Below, piece by piece: positions 12,208 to 23,800 of a stretch of 64,000 nucleotides of DNA. How positions within the stretch are numbered: position 1 is the stretch's first letter; each line of letters starts with the position of its first letter. A model generated the notes under the pieces. It searched no databases. It saw nothing but the letters and a program-made list of their open reading frames with translations, and was not told the origin of the DNA. Position numbers and translations under genes: made by a program. The DNA is from Cryptomeria japonica (Eukaryota; Streptophyta; Pinopsida; Cupressales; Cupressaceae): the NCBI RefSeq assembly GCF_030272615.1, contig NC_081412.1, positions 670,618,852-670,682,851 on the forward strand, written 5' to 3'.

Positions 12208-13445
12208 CTCCTCAGTAGTTAAACCTCAGAAAGACTTAATTCTACGGCTTCGTCTAACGGGAATAGTGTAAGTAGGGCTTATTGTTGTAAAACTCATGCA
12301 CTAGAAAGAGAGAGAAGATTTTGAATTTAGAGGTAGCAATTTTCAGTAAAATCAGCCAATCTTCTGGATTTAAGCTGTTAAATGCAATCACAACAGTCTC
12401 CCGAAATTTCGAAAAAAATGTCCAGGACCGTTGCGCCCGGAGTGCAACACGGTCCTTGCAACTTTTTTTGAAATTTGCAGGGATGAAAGGTATGATGATT
12501 TTAGAGCTAATCTGAAACAATTGAGTGATTTTACGATCTGTAGATAGGCCAAATTAAAGTTGCAATCTCGAAATTGAACCCTACCAAGATTGTCAAAAAA
12601 TGCAAAATTTGAATTTTGAAAAAGAGAGGGAAACTGAAATTTTGAATTTTATGATTTTAGAGGAAATGTCAAGAGCAATGCAAATTTTGAAATTTGAAAA
12701 TTGACTCAATTTCACGCAAAATTCAATTTTGAAAGCGGAAATCAAAGTTGTTGTAATTAAGCACTTAATTTCAAAAATCACAAATTGCAAGAATTTGAAT
12801 AAAGCACTGGAATTTTTAATGAATGATAACACACTTTTCAGATTTAGGACAGTAAGAACACAATTTTGACACAAAATTTCAATTTCAATGATTTTTAAAT
12901 GTTTAGAAGCCTTAATCCAAGCAATCACAAGACCAACTTTGACTGTAATTTTGAAGGTGTTATAATTGATAAAATCAGCCAAAATTCTGAATTTTAGCAG
13001 AAAAACACAGTAAGATCTCGCTCCCGAAATTTCGGAAAAAATGTCGGGGAAGATGGCGCTCGGCGCCACGGTCCTCGCAACTTTTTTCCAAATTTTCAAG
13101 GATGAAAGATATTGTGATTTTATTGCGGAATCCAAAGTTACAGCTGATTTGGAGATGTTTTGATCAGTGAAATTGTTGGACAAAGGTTGAATCAAGAGGG
13201 TTTCAAAAATTAGGGTTTTGACACTTAACCACTTAATTTTCAGAATTAAAGCACAAATATGAATTGATAATTTGTAATAGAAGGGCAAATTTGAAACAGG
13301 CATTAACATTTAGACATTTCACAAGTTCAATTACTAACAAGAAAATTTAGGGTTTTTATGCAATCACCTCTAAAATTTTACAAAAGATCAAACATGGAAA
13401 TGTAATCAATTTTTTCAGATCTAAGCATGAAAAATCAGAAAGGAT
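12208..13445 (-). other. Leader of the gag-pro element
   Basis: About 1.2 kb of AT-rich untranslated leader between the primer region and the gag ATG. It contains two related ~85-bp modules (12402-12490 and 13023-13110): cccgaaatttcg, gtc-g-gac/gaag, a gcgcc core, cacggtcct and caactttttt. A third version lies inside the LTRs (13816-13885 and the equivalent at ~7240-7310). No ORF of note. Confidence 0.6.
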
Positions 13446-13467
13446 GTTCACGTCGGGTTCACCAAAA
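13446..13467 (-). promoter_or_regulatory. Primer binding site region of the gag-pro element
   Basis: Minus strand reads TTTTGGTGAACCCGACGTGA directly after the LTR. The position fits a tRNA primer site; I cannot assign the tRNA with certainty. Confidence 0.5.
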
Positions 13468-14676
13468 TGTAAAGCGGAAAATCGCGATCGAACCCTAGTT
13501 GTTCTCCCCTCTTCCAACTCCGAGGAGAGAGAAGGGAGGTTCGCTAGGATTCGATGGTTTTCACTTAGGGGAGAGACTTTACATTCAAAAGAGGGGTTGA
13601 AACCCACAAGATCCAATCCCACGCAATGCAAGATTGGATGCCAAATGAGTTTCAAGGGTTATGACAGCAAGGCTACCCTCTTTTGTAAAGAATGTTGATA
13701 GAAGAATTAAGCTAAGCATGCATAGAAAGTGATAAAGATTCGCTTATAAACTGAGATAGGAATACAGTATGAAGCTGTGGACCTGGAATTAGTAGTAAAA
13801 TGTCGATACGGCGCTGTCCTGCAAATTTGAGCAAAAGTTGTCGGGACGATGGCGCCCGGCGCCACGGTCCTCCGAAAAATCCGCGAAACGAAGGGGGATC
13901 TGTTCGTCTCTGCACAAGGATTCCAGATCTTCAATTTCAGCCGAGTACCTACAACCTACACACAGAAAAGTGAAGACGATTGGGGGGTTAGGGATTAGGG
14001 GTTTGCCTTTAGGTCAAACCTTGGTTTTGGAATTAACCAAGAAATGAGCAAGAGCTGTAAATGTAAATGACTGTAAAACAAGTACTAATACCTTGTTCTA
14101 AGGATGTTTGTATCCTTATGTGCGAAGGTATAGATGTTGTATGTTGTATGTTGTAGCATGTAGTATGTGATCTCCTCTTCAATGGTTGAATCCTTGTCTT
14201 GAATGCAACACTTAGCCTTGAATGGAGACTTGAAATGATCAATTGCTTGAAGGAATGCTTGAATGCTTGAATGCTTGAATGCTTGAGTATAATTTCCACG
14301 CTTTTCACATATATCCTCCTCATCCAAATGAGAGAGAAAAATGTAGTTTATATACTTGTCATTTAGGGCTGATAGACTGATTTTCCCGACCTTAGGCCGA
14401 GCAGGAAAGTTAATTTCCAAATTGCAAACAAAAATACCCGAGACCCCTTAGGAGACCGGGCCCAAAATAGGACCCAGGGACCAGGGCGCTGGGCGCTCTG
14501 GTCCCACCTCCCGGGACAGCAGGGTGCAAGGAGGTTCAGGCCAGGGTGCTTGAAAAATGCAGTTTTCAGTGTCGTGAGCAAGTTTCGGGGTCTCCATTCA
14601 AGTTGCGTGTTGCGTCGCCATCGTGAAGACCGAAATGCAGTCGAAATTGCAAGTGTCGCAATTTTAGGACGCTACA
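13468..14676 (-). repeat. 5' LTR of the gag-pro element (1209 bp)
   Basis: Minus strand starts TGTAGCGTCC and ends TTCCGCTTTACA. Pairs with 6894-8117. Has four tandem copies of an atgcttga unit near 14255-14285 where the other LTR has about two. Confidence 0.9.
14347..14354 (-). promoter_or_regulatory. TATA box in the 5' LTR
   Basis: Minus strand TATATAAA followed by ctacatttttctctc, a pyrimidine-rich start-site-like run. It sits ~320 bp into the LTR, a plausible U3/R position. The same motif is in the 3' LTR at about 7757-7764. Confidence 0.45.
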
Positions 14677-14681
14677 ATGGC
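14677..14681. repeat. Target site duplication, right (ATGGC)
   Basis: Exact match to 6889-6893. Confidence 0.85.
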
Positions 14682-15503
14682 AAATATTTTATACTGATTG
14701 GGTGTGGCCATGTCACCAGAATATTATCAATTTCTGTCAAAGTCACGGCCTGATCACCATATGTTTTATGCAATTAAATGTTTTGATGCGATGATTTCGC
14801 CAATACAATATATGGTGGACACATGGTAAATTTAATTTTTTCGCCTACACTCTCCGCGGTTGCCTCAATAGACGACCTTAATTCTCCTATAGGTATGTGA
14901 AGATTTGTTAGCCAGGAGGACCCAATTCGCCCGACATCTTGCCCACGCATGTCTTCATTCACCCCAACTTTTGCCAACTATATTGTATTCACCAATTATT
15001 TGGACAACCTATAATCGCCTCGAAAATTACATAAGTCATGTTATAGTTACATGGGATTTGCCAAATATTTGTATACCATATAAAATTCCCACGAAATTCA
15101 CCATATAAGGATTGGTATAAATACATGACAAGATTGGATCTATCTCAACACAATCTAGTGGGTTCTAGGCTCTAAATTTTGATCAATAGCGAAGTTTCAA
15201 ACCAAGGAAAATCATTGTTGTTCACTGCATTGGCAACTGCTAGTGACCTAAAGGTGAGAGATCATATTTTTGAAGTGTTATAATATTATTCTAAATTTAT
15301 CTATATTTGTTTGCATTGTTGAGTTCATTTTTATTCAGTGGTGACTCATCAGTGCCAAGTAGTCAGGACTCAGGGGGGACATTCAGACCCCAGACATCTA
15401 GATTTTAGGTTGTAGGGCCAATGAAACATATATTATACATTATAGTCTATTATTGCTTCTTCAACAAATTGATATTTTTTTGGCAGACTTTATTTCGTTG
15501 GAG
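14682..15503 (+). other. Flanking DNA with a possible promoter
   Basis: No ORF of note until 15504. A TATA-like ggtataaata lies near 15114-15123. A possible donor (aaag|gtgagag, ~15252) and acceptor (tttttttggcag, ~15474-15485) could frame an intron upstream of the ATG at 15504. This may be the 5' part of a gene or DNA transposon cut by the giant LTR element. Confidence 0.3.
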
Positions 15504-15728
15504 ATGTCGACCAAGAAGAGGGGTAGGAAACCTGAATGTGGGGAAGGCCATGAGAGGCCAACAAAAAGAAGAACATTGTCTTTGTACTTTGGCATTGGAA
15601 AAGATTGTGGTGAAAATCAAGAAGGTACATCATCACAAGTAAAAGTACAAAATTTGCCACCTACACCGCATATTGAAGATGATGGCGAACCTGATATCTC
15701 AGACCAGGATGATCTTGAAGAATGTTAG
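15504..15728 (+). pseudogene. Truncated ORF with basic start and acidic end
   Basis: Starts MSTKKRGRKPECGEGHERPTK, continues RRTLSLYFGIGKD, then an acidic tail (EDDGEPDISDQDDLEE). The basic start followed by TLSLYF is reminiscent of N-termini of hAT/TTF-type transposase genes (KR..TL..FF), but no zinc-finger pattern is visible and I do not claim the family. The 5' LTR of the giant element starts at 15723 inside the last codons, so the ORF was cut by that insertion. Its continuation is not recognisable after 38020. Confidence 0.4.
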
Positions 15729-15820
15729 TCCACCCATAATTTTTCCCTTTTAAATATTCAAATTCGCGGGTTGCCTTTTGTGCCTTTACTTCCGTCAGGT
15801 CATCTGTTCTCCTCGTACTT

Positions 15821-16250
15821 GAACCATTGAACTCTTTAAAACAAAAAGTTCAAATGGTTCAAGGTTCAAAGTGCATTTTAAAAAGAGAGTCATTTTTGGT
15901 CTTTGTTGCTGTGTGAACATGTGCACTTTTGTTTGTGGTCATTGAAGTTTTGAACCCGTTGAACCAAATTTCAAACGGTTCAAGGTTCAAAGTTCAAAAT
16001 GCCTTTTGACGAGTCACGGCAATGTATTGTTATATGACAAGCGTGAGTCCTTATGTTTTGAGTTGATACGTGAACTTGAACCTTGAACCAAATTTCAAGC
16101 GGTTCAAAAGGTTCAAGGTTCACGTTTAATAATCCTTTTCTTTTATCACTCGTTTGCGGTGTTGTTTTGTGTGCAACCCACTCACTGTTATATTTCTTAA
16201 GTGAACTTGAACTGATGAACCTTTTTATCAAATGGTTCAAGGTTCATGGG
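15821..16250. repeat. Four spaced GAACC...GGTTCAAGGTTCA palindromes (5' LTR)
   Basis: Four units starting near 15821, 15950, 16073 and 16203, spaced ~125 bp. Each has a left half such as ttgaacc(attgaa) and a right half such as ggttcaaggttcaa, able to fold into a stem-loop. The 3' LTR has the same four units at 33467-33900. The position in the first 550 bp of the LTR suggests a U3 enhancer or a fold-back block. Confidence 0.7.
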
Positions 16251-19200
16251 TTTATTTCAAAACTAACTCTAAAAGCTTTTTGGTGGAAATAAAAGTGGCA
16301 CAACAAGAAGGAATATTCCCTTATTCAGCAATTTAAAATTCTAAATGTGGAAAGTAATCATGAGAACATCAAACTATTTGTGTAGAAGTGATGAGTAATT
16401 AAGAAGGTGTCAGTTTGTGTCATTTCACCATTACTTTGCACAATTGGGTAAGTCACGCTGAAGCGTGTGTAGCTCTATAGATATTTATCCATCTGATTGA
16501 AGGAAATGTGAATGAGTTTATTTCCATATTTGAGAAGGTCATAACTGCCATACTTCAATAAATTGAAGGCGCCAAAGGTAAAACCAGCTCTGTTCTCTGG
16601 AAAAAATTTCAGTTTTCATGGTGTTAATGGGTTAGTTCAGTTGATTTCTCCTAAGTTGTGTTTCTTTTAGTTCCGAGGTTTTATCAGTATAGAAAAGGGA
16701 AATCTCTAAATTGCTGGAGTAGGATACTGTCTTCTTGTTAAAATTTCTTGGTTAAGGGGGTAGATAGTTAACATGAGGCCAATGTTGCCGAAGCTTGGCC
16801 GGACCTCATGTCTAGTGAGTATTTTGCTGGAAATGGAAGACACCCCCTTAGTACATGCAGATTTAGGGGAATTCCTGGAAAGAACCAAGAATCCCCAGAC
16901 CGGTTCATTAATGGAAACTATAGTTAAGAGTGGTCTTGTGGAAGCTTCTGCATTCCTGCTCGTCGCACTGTGTCCAGATTTAGTGTTGGCATGCATGAAC
17001 ATATATGACTCTGAGAATAGATGTATCAGAACCAATGATGGTGAGGATATGGTTCATATAAATAGAGAAATGGTGTTGGCAGCAATGGGTATTCAGCATA
17101 AGGATGAGTATGAAGACTGGACTATTGGGAGTTCGTACGCCTATTTCTCCAAAAAGAAGTGCAAGTACAAGAGTGTAATTGCTAGAAATTGGCTCTTGAA
17201 GATTCAGAAAGGAGGATCATGGTTACCCAAGCCCCTGACTAGAGAGCAATTCATCATAGAGGTGCAGGACATTGTTATACTTTTGAACAGAGTAAAGGGG
17301 AATTCACATTCCTTCTACTGGGAGGATTGGACTACTTTTTTAGTCAAGTGGTTCTATCCAGTGACAGATTTTTGGATTGGTCTCAAGTAATTGCAGAGAG
17401 ACTTCATGAAGGGTTGAGCAATTTTGTGGGGATGACAGGGTTTTACATGTCTTCCTACCTTTTCTATATGTTAGCTTGCACAAGGGATTGTCCTGGACTA
17501 CCTAATGAACCTTGGATTGATGGAATGAGGGCTTACAATTTTTACCCTCTGTTGCAACAACATAGACATGTTCAGAAGATTGACAAGTGGAATGGAGTCT
17601 TCACGAGAAGTCTTACCTTTGAGCTTCAGGGTGATGCAAATAGGAGGATGTCAGTTGAAGCTATGGAATTTGTGAGTATATATGGAAGTTTATTTATCCA
17701 ATTTCCTTGATTTACTTACATACGGGTAGGTGGCTTTGAAGGCCAATCATTCAAGCTACCTAGGTACAATTTTGATAGCTACGTGCTTATAGAAGTGAGC
17801 AGGCAATTGGCTTACATAGATAAAAGATTAGGAGCAAAGGGAGAGTCTAGGGTGGTATTTCCCATTGAACTTGGATATTACAATTGCAAGTTTGTATCAG
17901 ATGCCTTGAACCTGGAACTGGAGTTCAAAGGGATGAACCTGCAACCATATGTGGCAAGGCAAAAATTTGACAACAAGGGTTATGCAAGGGAGAACCTGAA
18001 TGTAGACAGTTATTTTTGCCATGAACCTCAGATAGAGGATTATTGGGAGAACTGCAAGGATGAGTATGAAGTGAGAAAGAGAATGTGGTCCAGATTCACT
18101 TTGCAGTGGATAAATACCATGAAGCGCCCAATTAATATATGTAGTGTATCAGAAGATATAGAGAGGGATGTTTTGGAGCCTGAGTTTGATACCGAGATTG
18201 AAGGAAAATCGATTCTAGAAATTGACTAGAACAAAAAGGAAGACGATAGTATCCAAACAAGAACCTTCAATGTTGTCAGGAGAACAGAGAGATGGTTGAG
18301 GAATCAGAAGTTCAAGGAGGGACCTCACATGTCCTCACACAAATCAAGAATTGATTCACACATTATGGTTCGATCCCCTATTTCTGCCACTAATGAAATT
18401 GCTAATATTGCAGGTGTCTCAAAGCCTGTTGTTGAGAAAATTCAACCAAGAAGGTCAAAAAGGTCGACATCCAGTCTTACAACTGCCTGAGTAACTCAGT
18501 CTAGAAGCAAAGAGAAGAGTAGGGAGTCTGTCTTGAAATAGATCGTTGTAGACTTGGATCCCAATGAAGAGCTTGAACAAACAATGGACTCATGGGATCA
18601 AAGTGAGCCCAGGATGCAAGAAATGGACACAAATAAAAAAGTGAAAATTCAACAGGACTCCATGAATACCTTGGTAATTGTTACTTCACCAGATGCACAA
18701 ACCACTTCCCCACCTAAGGAACCTGCAATCACATGAAGATGGCTAGAAGCTGCCATTGGAAAGAAGAGGAGTGTGGTGCCGGTCATAATTTCAATGGAAG
18801 AAATGGTTAGCATATGCTTGGGAAAGACATGAAAGCCAAAAAGGCTCAAAACACAAGCAATGCTTGATTGGATGACACAATAGGTCACTAGACAGTTGAA
18901 GTTGCCAAACCCATTCTTGGAAGAGATGTAGAGAAGGCTACAGAGGAGTATTTCACTGTGGAGAAGATAAATTTGGGGGTTGCTTCAAAGGCTGTAGATG
19001 TTAAGCATATGGAATCCTCCACGAAGAGGATAATTTCAAGGAATTGGAAAGATGAGAAGGATAAAAGAGAATTGAAGCAAGCTGTCACACTGATGACTAA
19101 GTACATCAATGCTATCCATAGCCCAGACCCTCAACCATTATTGCAGATATTAGTGTCATTTGATCCTAAATCACCAGCAAACCAGAATATGCTAGATCAG

Positions 19201-19780
19201 GTTCAAAGGAACAAGGTAGTGACGAAGATGTTTAATAAATGGTTGGACCTGATAATACAACAAGGGTCAGATTATATTAGTAATCTGGTTAAAGTTGATA
19301 AGGATGCTGAAACCGTGAGTAAAGAGCTTGAACTGGAAATGACTGCCTAGGAGAAAGAAAGGATTATGTGGGTAGAAATCCTCGCATAGATGAATGATGT
19401 TTAGAAGTGTGCAGTGATGAAATTCCTGGCTAAGAAACTAGTGGAGAATTTAGATGATAATGTGTTGCACGTGTCAAAAAAAATGGTAAATGGCACAATT
19501 CGATCATCAAGCAGGGTCATGAAGAATCCACCAAGTTGCTCAAAGGATTGACTAACTTGATTGACATGATGCAAAAGGACCTCAAGTGTATTGATATTCA
19601 ACTCATAAAGGAGGGCACCAAGGTAATCGAAGAAGCTGCAAACATGACTAAGGGTTTTCAAGAAAGGATCCAATTCATTTAGACAACAAAATCCTTGACC
19701 ACTGATGACTTTTCAAAAGCGACGAGGATTGAATCAATGCTTATTGTCTATTCGTTCCATTTTGAGGTTCACAAGGCAAA

Positions 19781-19785
19781 AGTTA
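19781..19785. repeat. Target site duplication of nested copia (AGTTA), left
   Basis: AGTTA at 19781-19785 and again at 26418-26422, flanking the copia exactly. Confidence 0.9.
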
Positions 19786-20832
19786 TGTTGGTATTTTGGA
19801 TATGTTGATATGGTTTTGTCATTGATGTCAACACTTATCAATACCTATCAGCACTTGGAGAATTGGTTATGTTCACCGGCAAGCAAGTGATTTATGCACA
19901 ATCACTGGTATTTGGTTCACTAGCAGGATATATTGATCACCGACACTTGGAAAGACTTGGAGACTACTTGGTTATGTCAAAGACATCATTTGGACACTTT
20001 GTCTTGGTGATTTGTTTATTGGTTTATTCGAGTTTGCATATTTGCTAGTACCGGCAAATAGGTCCAGGATATACACTGACATGCTTATCTATTCCAGATC
20101 AGTATGACACATCAAGGAAATTATTTTGTTGTTATTGTAAATGCATTAATCCGACATCATGCATTAGATATTGTTTATTTGTAATTAATTTTATTGTAAT
20201 ATCTTTTAGTAGAGCCGACCTACTTAATTGGTCTTAGGATATGGTATAAATGTAAGATCTCATTTGTGAGATCAATAAGCGATTGAGAAAAGGATTGTAA
20301 TCGGTATATGCGAATATCAATAGAGCCATACATGCAAACATCATTCAAGATTGAAGGAAGGTTTGAAGAAGGCATATCAGAGCTAAAATAGTACTAAATC
20401 TAGCATATGGAGATGCTATTTTGAGCATTACATTATCATTGGATTTAATCATCCAATTGTAGTCAATGTGACTCTCACTTTGTGATTAAGCAGTGAGCTC
20501 TAGGCGCTTGGCCTTTCTGCATGTGTAGACCCCATATTGTACACACATACTATCTGTAGTAGTATCATCTGATTGTGGGTAAGGTTTCACACTATGGTTT
20601 TTCTCCTTATAAGGTTTCCATGTACAAACATTGGTTTTATGTGTTGTGGATGTTATTGGCTTTCTGTTTCATGCATTAATCTTTACCGGTACTGCAATTA
20701 ACTAAAACACTATCTACCAGCATAAAGTTTGGTTTACCAGTATTAAGCATTAAGTTTGGTTAAATTAATTTTGGTTTGAATTTATTTGAGAAATGATTCA
20801 CCCCTCCTCTCAGTTGTCTCCGGGACATAACA
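19786..20832 (+). repeat. 5' LTR of nested copia (1047 bp)
   Basis: TGTTGGTATTTTGG...GGGACATAACA. Contains a TATA box (20245) and the conserved gagctctaggcgcttggcc and ggtttttctcc blocks seen in the other copia LTRs of the window. Confidence 0.93.
20245..20273 (+). promoter_or_regulatory. TATA box followed by a short hairpin in copia LTR
   Basis: TATAAA at 20245-20250; six bases later GATCTCA-TTTG-TGAGATC (20256-20273), a perfect 7-bp-arm inverted repeat. Both are kept in the 3' LTR (~25832-25860). The hairpin would lie at or just after the transcription start. Confidence 0.5.
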
Positions 20833-20834
20833 AT

Positions 20835-20850
20835 TGGTATCAAAGCCTAG
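20835..20850 (+). promoter_or_regulatory. Primer binding site of nested copia
   Basis: TGGTATCAAAGCCTAG two bases after the LTR. Close to TGGTATCAGAGC, the initiator Met-tRNA 3'-end complement used by plant copia elements. Confidence 0.8.
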
Positions 20851-20889
20851 TCCTCTTTTTGTAGAAGTTTAATAGCTTGAGGAGATCCA

Positions 20890-23800
20890 ATGTCTACAAA
20901 CTATTTCAGGAAGGACAGTCCTAAACTTGATGGAACTAACTATGGGATATGGGAGATCGGGATGGAGACTCATCTAAATTATATTGGAAAAGACATCTAG
21001 GAAGTTACAAAGAATGGTTATATTGCTCCTACTCAAAGTCAGCCTAATCCACCAAATCTGACTAAAGATGAAGAAAATGATTGCAAAGCAAGAGAAGAAC
21101 TTTTGAGTGCATTGTCAGATCAACAAGTCATGGGATTATTAGATAGATCTACTGCTAAAGCTATTTGGGAAAGATTGGAAACATTGAATGAAGGTGATGC
21201 CATAGTCAAAATTGCAAACCTTGAATCCTTCTGGGTCAGGTATGAAAATCTGAAAATGGAAAAGGATGAAAGAATTTCTGCTTTTATGGAAAGAGTAAAT
21301 GAAATTGTTTTGGGTATACAATGTTGTGGAGGAACCTTAACTGAAGATGAAATTGTTTCAAAAGTTTTAAGAGCATTTCCACCGGCATACAAAATGAAAG
21401 TAACTGCTATAAATGAATTGAGAACAATGCCTAATACATCAGTAACTAGAGATACCTTGGTTGGAAAACTTTTATCTTTTGAAATTGAGGAATTTGGTCC
21501 TATTGCTACTATAAAGACAAATTTAGCTTTTAAAGCATCAACATCATCTGCATCATCATCACCATCATTTCAAAAATTTGATTGGAAAGCCTTTTATGCA
21601 AGAGAACTTGAAGAACTTGAAGCACTATTTGCAAGGAAAATGCCTAAAGGTCCTACTAGAAGTAAGTATGAAGGTAAAGCACCCTTTAAATGTTTTAACT
21701 GCAATAAGATTGGTCATATGGCATCTAGGTGTCCTGATAGACATGCAAGATTAAAAGAAGAAGCTAAAAGAACATACAAGCCTAACCCTGAATATCAGAG
21801 ATACAGATTTAAGAAGAATAGAGACAAATCTTGTTACCTTGTTGATGAAGGAGTCACTGATGATTCTGATGAGGATCCGACAGACAATGGATGGGTTTTT
21901 TTTGCTATAAAAGAAGATCAACCGAAACCTACTGTTCAACCAGTAGAGCAGGCCCTGACAACTAGAATTAAAGATAAGGATGAATCGATCATTGATTCAA
22001 GATGTTCACATCATATGACTGGTGATAAAAGTAAATTCTTAACCTTTCAGGAATACCATGGAGGTCTAGTGAGATTTGGAGATGACAAAGCTTGTTTGAT
22101 TAGAGGAAAAGGGACTATATCACTTGATGGTAAGCACAATACTGATATTGTTTACTATGTTGAAGGATTGAAGCATAATCTTTTGAGTGTTGGTCAGTTA
22201 GTTTAAAAAGGATTTTAGTTACAATTCAAGAATGGCAAATGCAAAATCATGAACAAAACTGGTTTGGAAATTGCAATCGGTAATCAGACTAAAGGTAATA
22301 TCTTTCATTTGAATAATAGTGAAAAGACATGCTTTATTGCACATATTGGTGAAAGTTGGTTATGGTATAAGAGACTCTGTCATGTAAAATTTGATTGCAT
22401 TGTGAAAATCAGTACAACTAAGGCAGTAAGAGATTTACCTAAGATTGTCAAACCTCACAATCCGGTATGTAAAGAATGTCAATTTGGAAAGCAAGTTAGA
22501 GAATCTTTTAAGAGTATTCCAGAAAAATCCAATAATGCTCTTGACTTAATTCAAACTGATTTATGTGGTTCAACAAGAACTAGAAGATGACTAGGAGATA
22601 GATACTTTATGCTAATCATTGATGACTATTCTAGAATGTGCTGGGTTACTTTTCTCAGGGAAAAATTAGAAGCACTTGGGAAATTCAAGCTATTCAAGGT
22701 GATGGTAGAGAATGAAAATGGTAAGAAAATCAAATGTCTGAGATCAAATCAAGGAGGTGAATTCACATCTAAGGAATTTAATACATTCTGTGAAGTGAAT
22801 GGGATCAAAAGACAGTTATCAACACCTTAGACACCCCAACAGAATGGAGTTGTATAAAGGAAAATCATAACTATCTTAGATGTATCTAGAAGTATGTTAT
22901 CAGAAGCAAATCTACCTCATGTATTTTGGAGAGAAGCAGTAAGTACAATGGTCTATACATTCAACAAAGTTCACATCAAAGGTGAAATCGGTAAGACCCC
23001 TCATGAATTATGGTTTGGTATTACTCCTACTCTTAAATATTTCAGAATATTTGGAAGTAAATGCTATATTAGAAGAGATGAGTATATTGGTAAATTTGAT
23101 CCTAGAAGTGATGAAGGAATATTTCTTGGTTATTCATCTAAGAGCAAAGCATATAGATGTTTTAACAAGAGATTGCAGAAAATTGTTGAGAGCACAAATG
23201 TGAAGATTGATGAACAATTCAGAGGAACTTCAAGGTACATAGACTCTGAACTGAAAATAGAGATACTGACAAATCAACCTACAATGAATACACCGGTACA
23301 GAATGAAGATTTAGTTACACCAGCATCATCTGAAAATTCCACAGCAACTGAGGAACAAAAACAAACAAAGATACCCTGGTATGTAAGATTGAACCACTCT
23401 GAAGATCAGATAATTGGAAACAAGTATCAAGGAGTTATGACTAGAGGAAGACTGACAAATGAATAGGTGTGTCTTATTTCTCAAATTGAACCAAAATCAG
23501 TTAATGAGGCATGTGAAGATAAACACTGGATTAAAGCTATGGAAGAAGAATTAGAACAAATTGAAAAGAATAACACATGGACATTAGTTCCCCAGCCTAA
23601 AGACAAAAATGTAATTGGAACAAAATGAGTATTTAGAAACAAACTTAATGAAAATGGTAAAGTAATCAGAAATAAAGCAAGACTAGTGTGTAAGGGATAT
23701 TCACAGAAAGAAGGAAATGATTATAATGAAACCTTTGCACCGTTAGCTATAATTGAGGCAGGTAGATTATTCTTGGCCTTTGTAGCACACAAGAACTATA

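Larger units (their letters stand above)
6894..14676 (-). mobile_element. Complete non-autonomous Ty3/gypsy element, gag-pro only (7783 bp)
   Basis: Two near-identical LTRs (13468-14676 upstream, 6894-8117 downstream on the minus strand), exact ATGGC duplications, a primer-site region, a gag-pro frame and a polypurine tract. There is no reverse transcriptase, RNase H or integrase: after gag-pro only ~740 bp of non-coding DNA remain. The LTRs look almost identical by eye apart from short tandem-copy differences, so this is probably the youngest insertion in the window. It interrupts the tract containing the ORF relic at 5831-6824. It must rely on enzymes from a related full-length element. Confidence 0.9.
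15723..19785 (+). repeat. 5' giant LTR, first part
   Basis: Collinear with 33369-~37360 of the 3' LTR. Contains four GGTTCAA palindromic repeats (15821-16250) and the LTR ORF from 16773. Interrupted at 19785 by the nested copia. Confidence 0.85.

Noticed and set aside
15821-16250. tRNA genes or Pol III B boxes at the GGTTCAA words
   Set aside because: No A box at the right distance and no cloverleaf; the palindromic arrangement is the better description.
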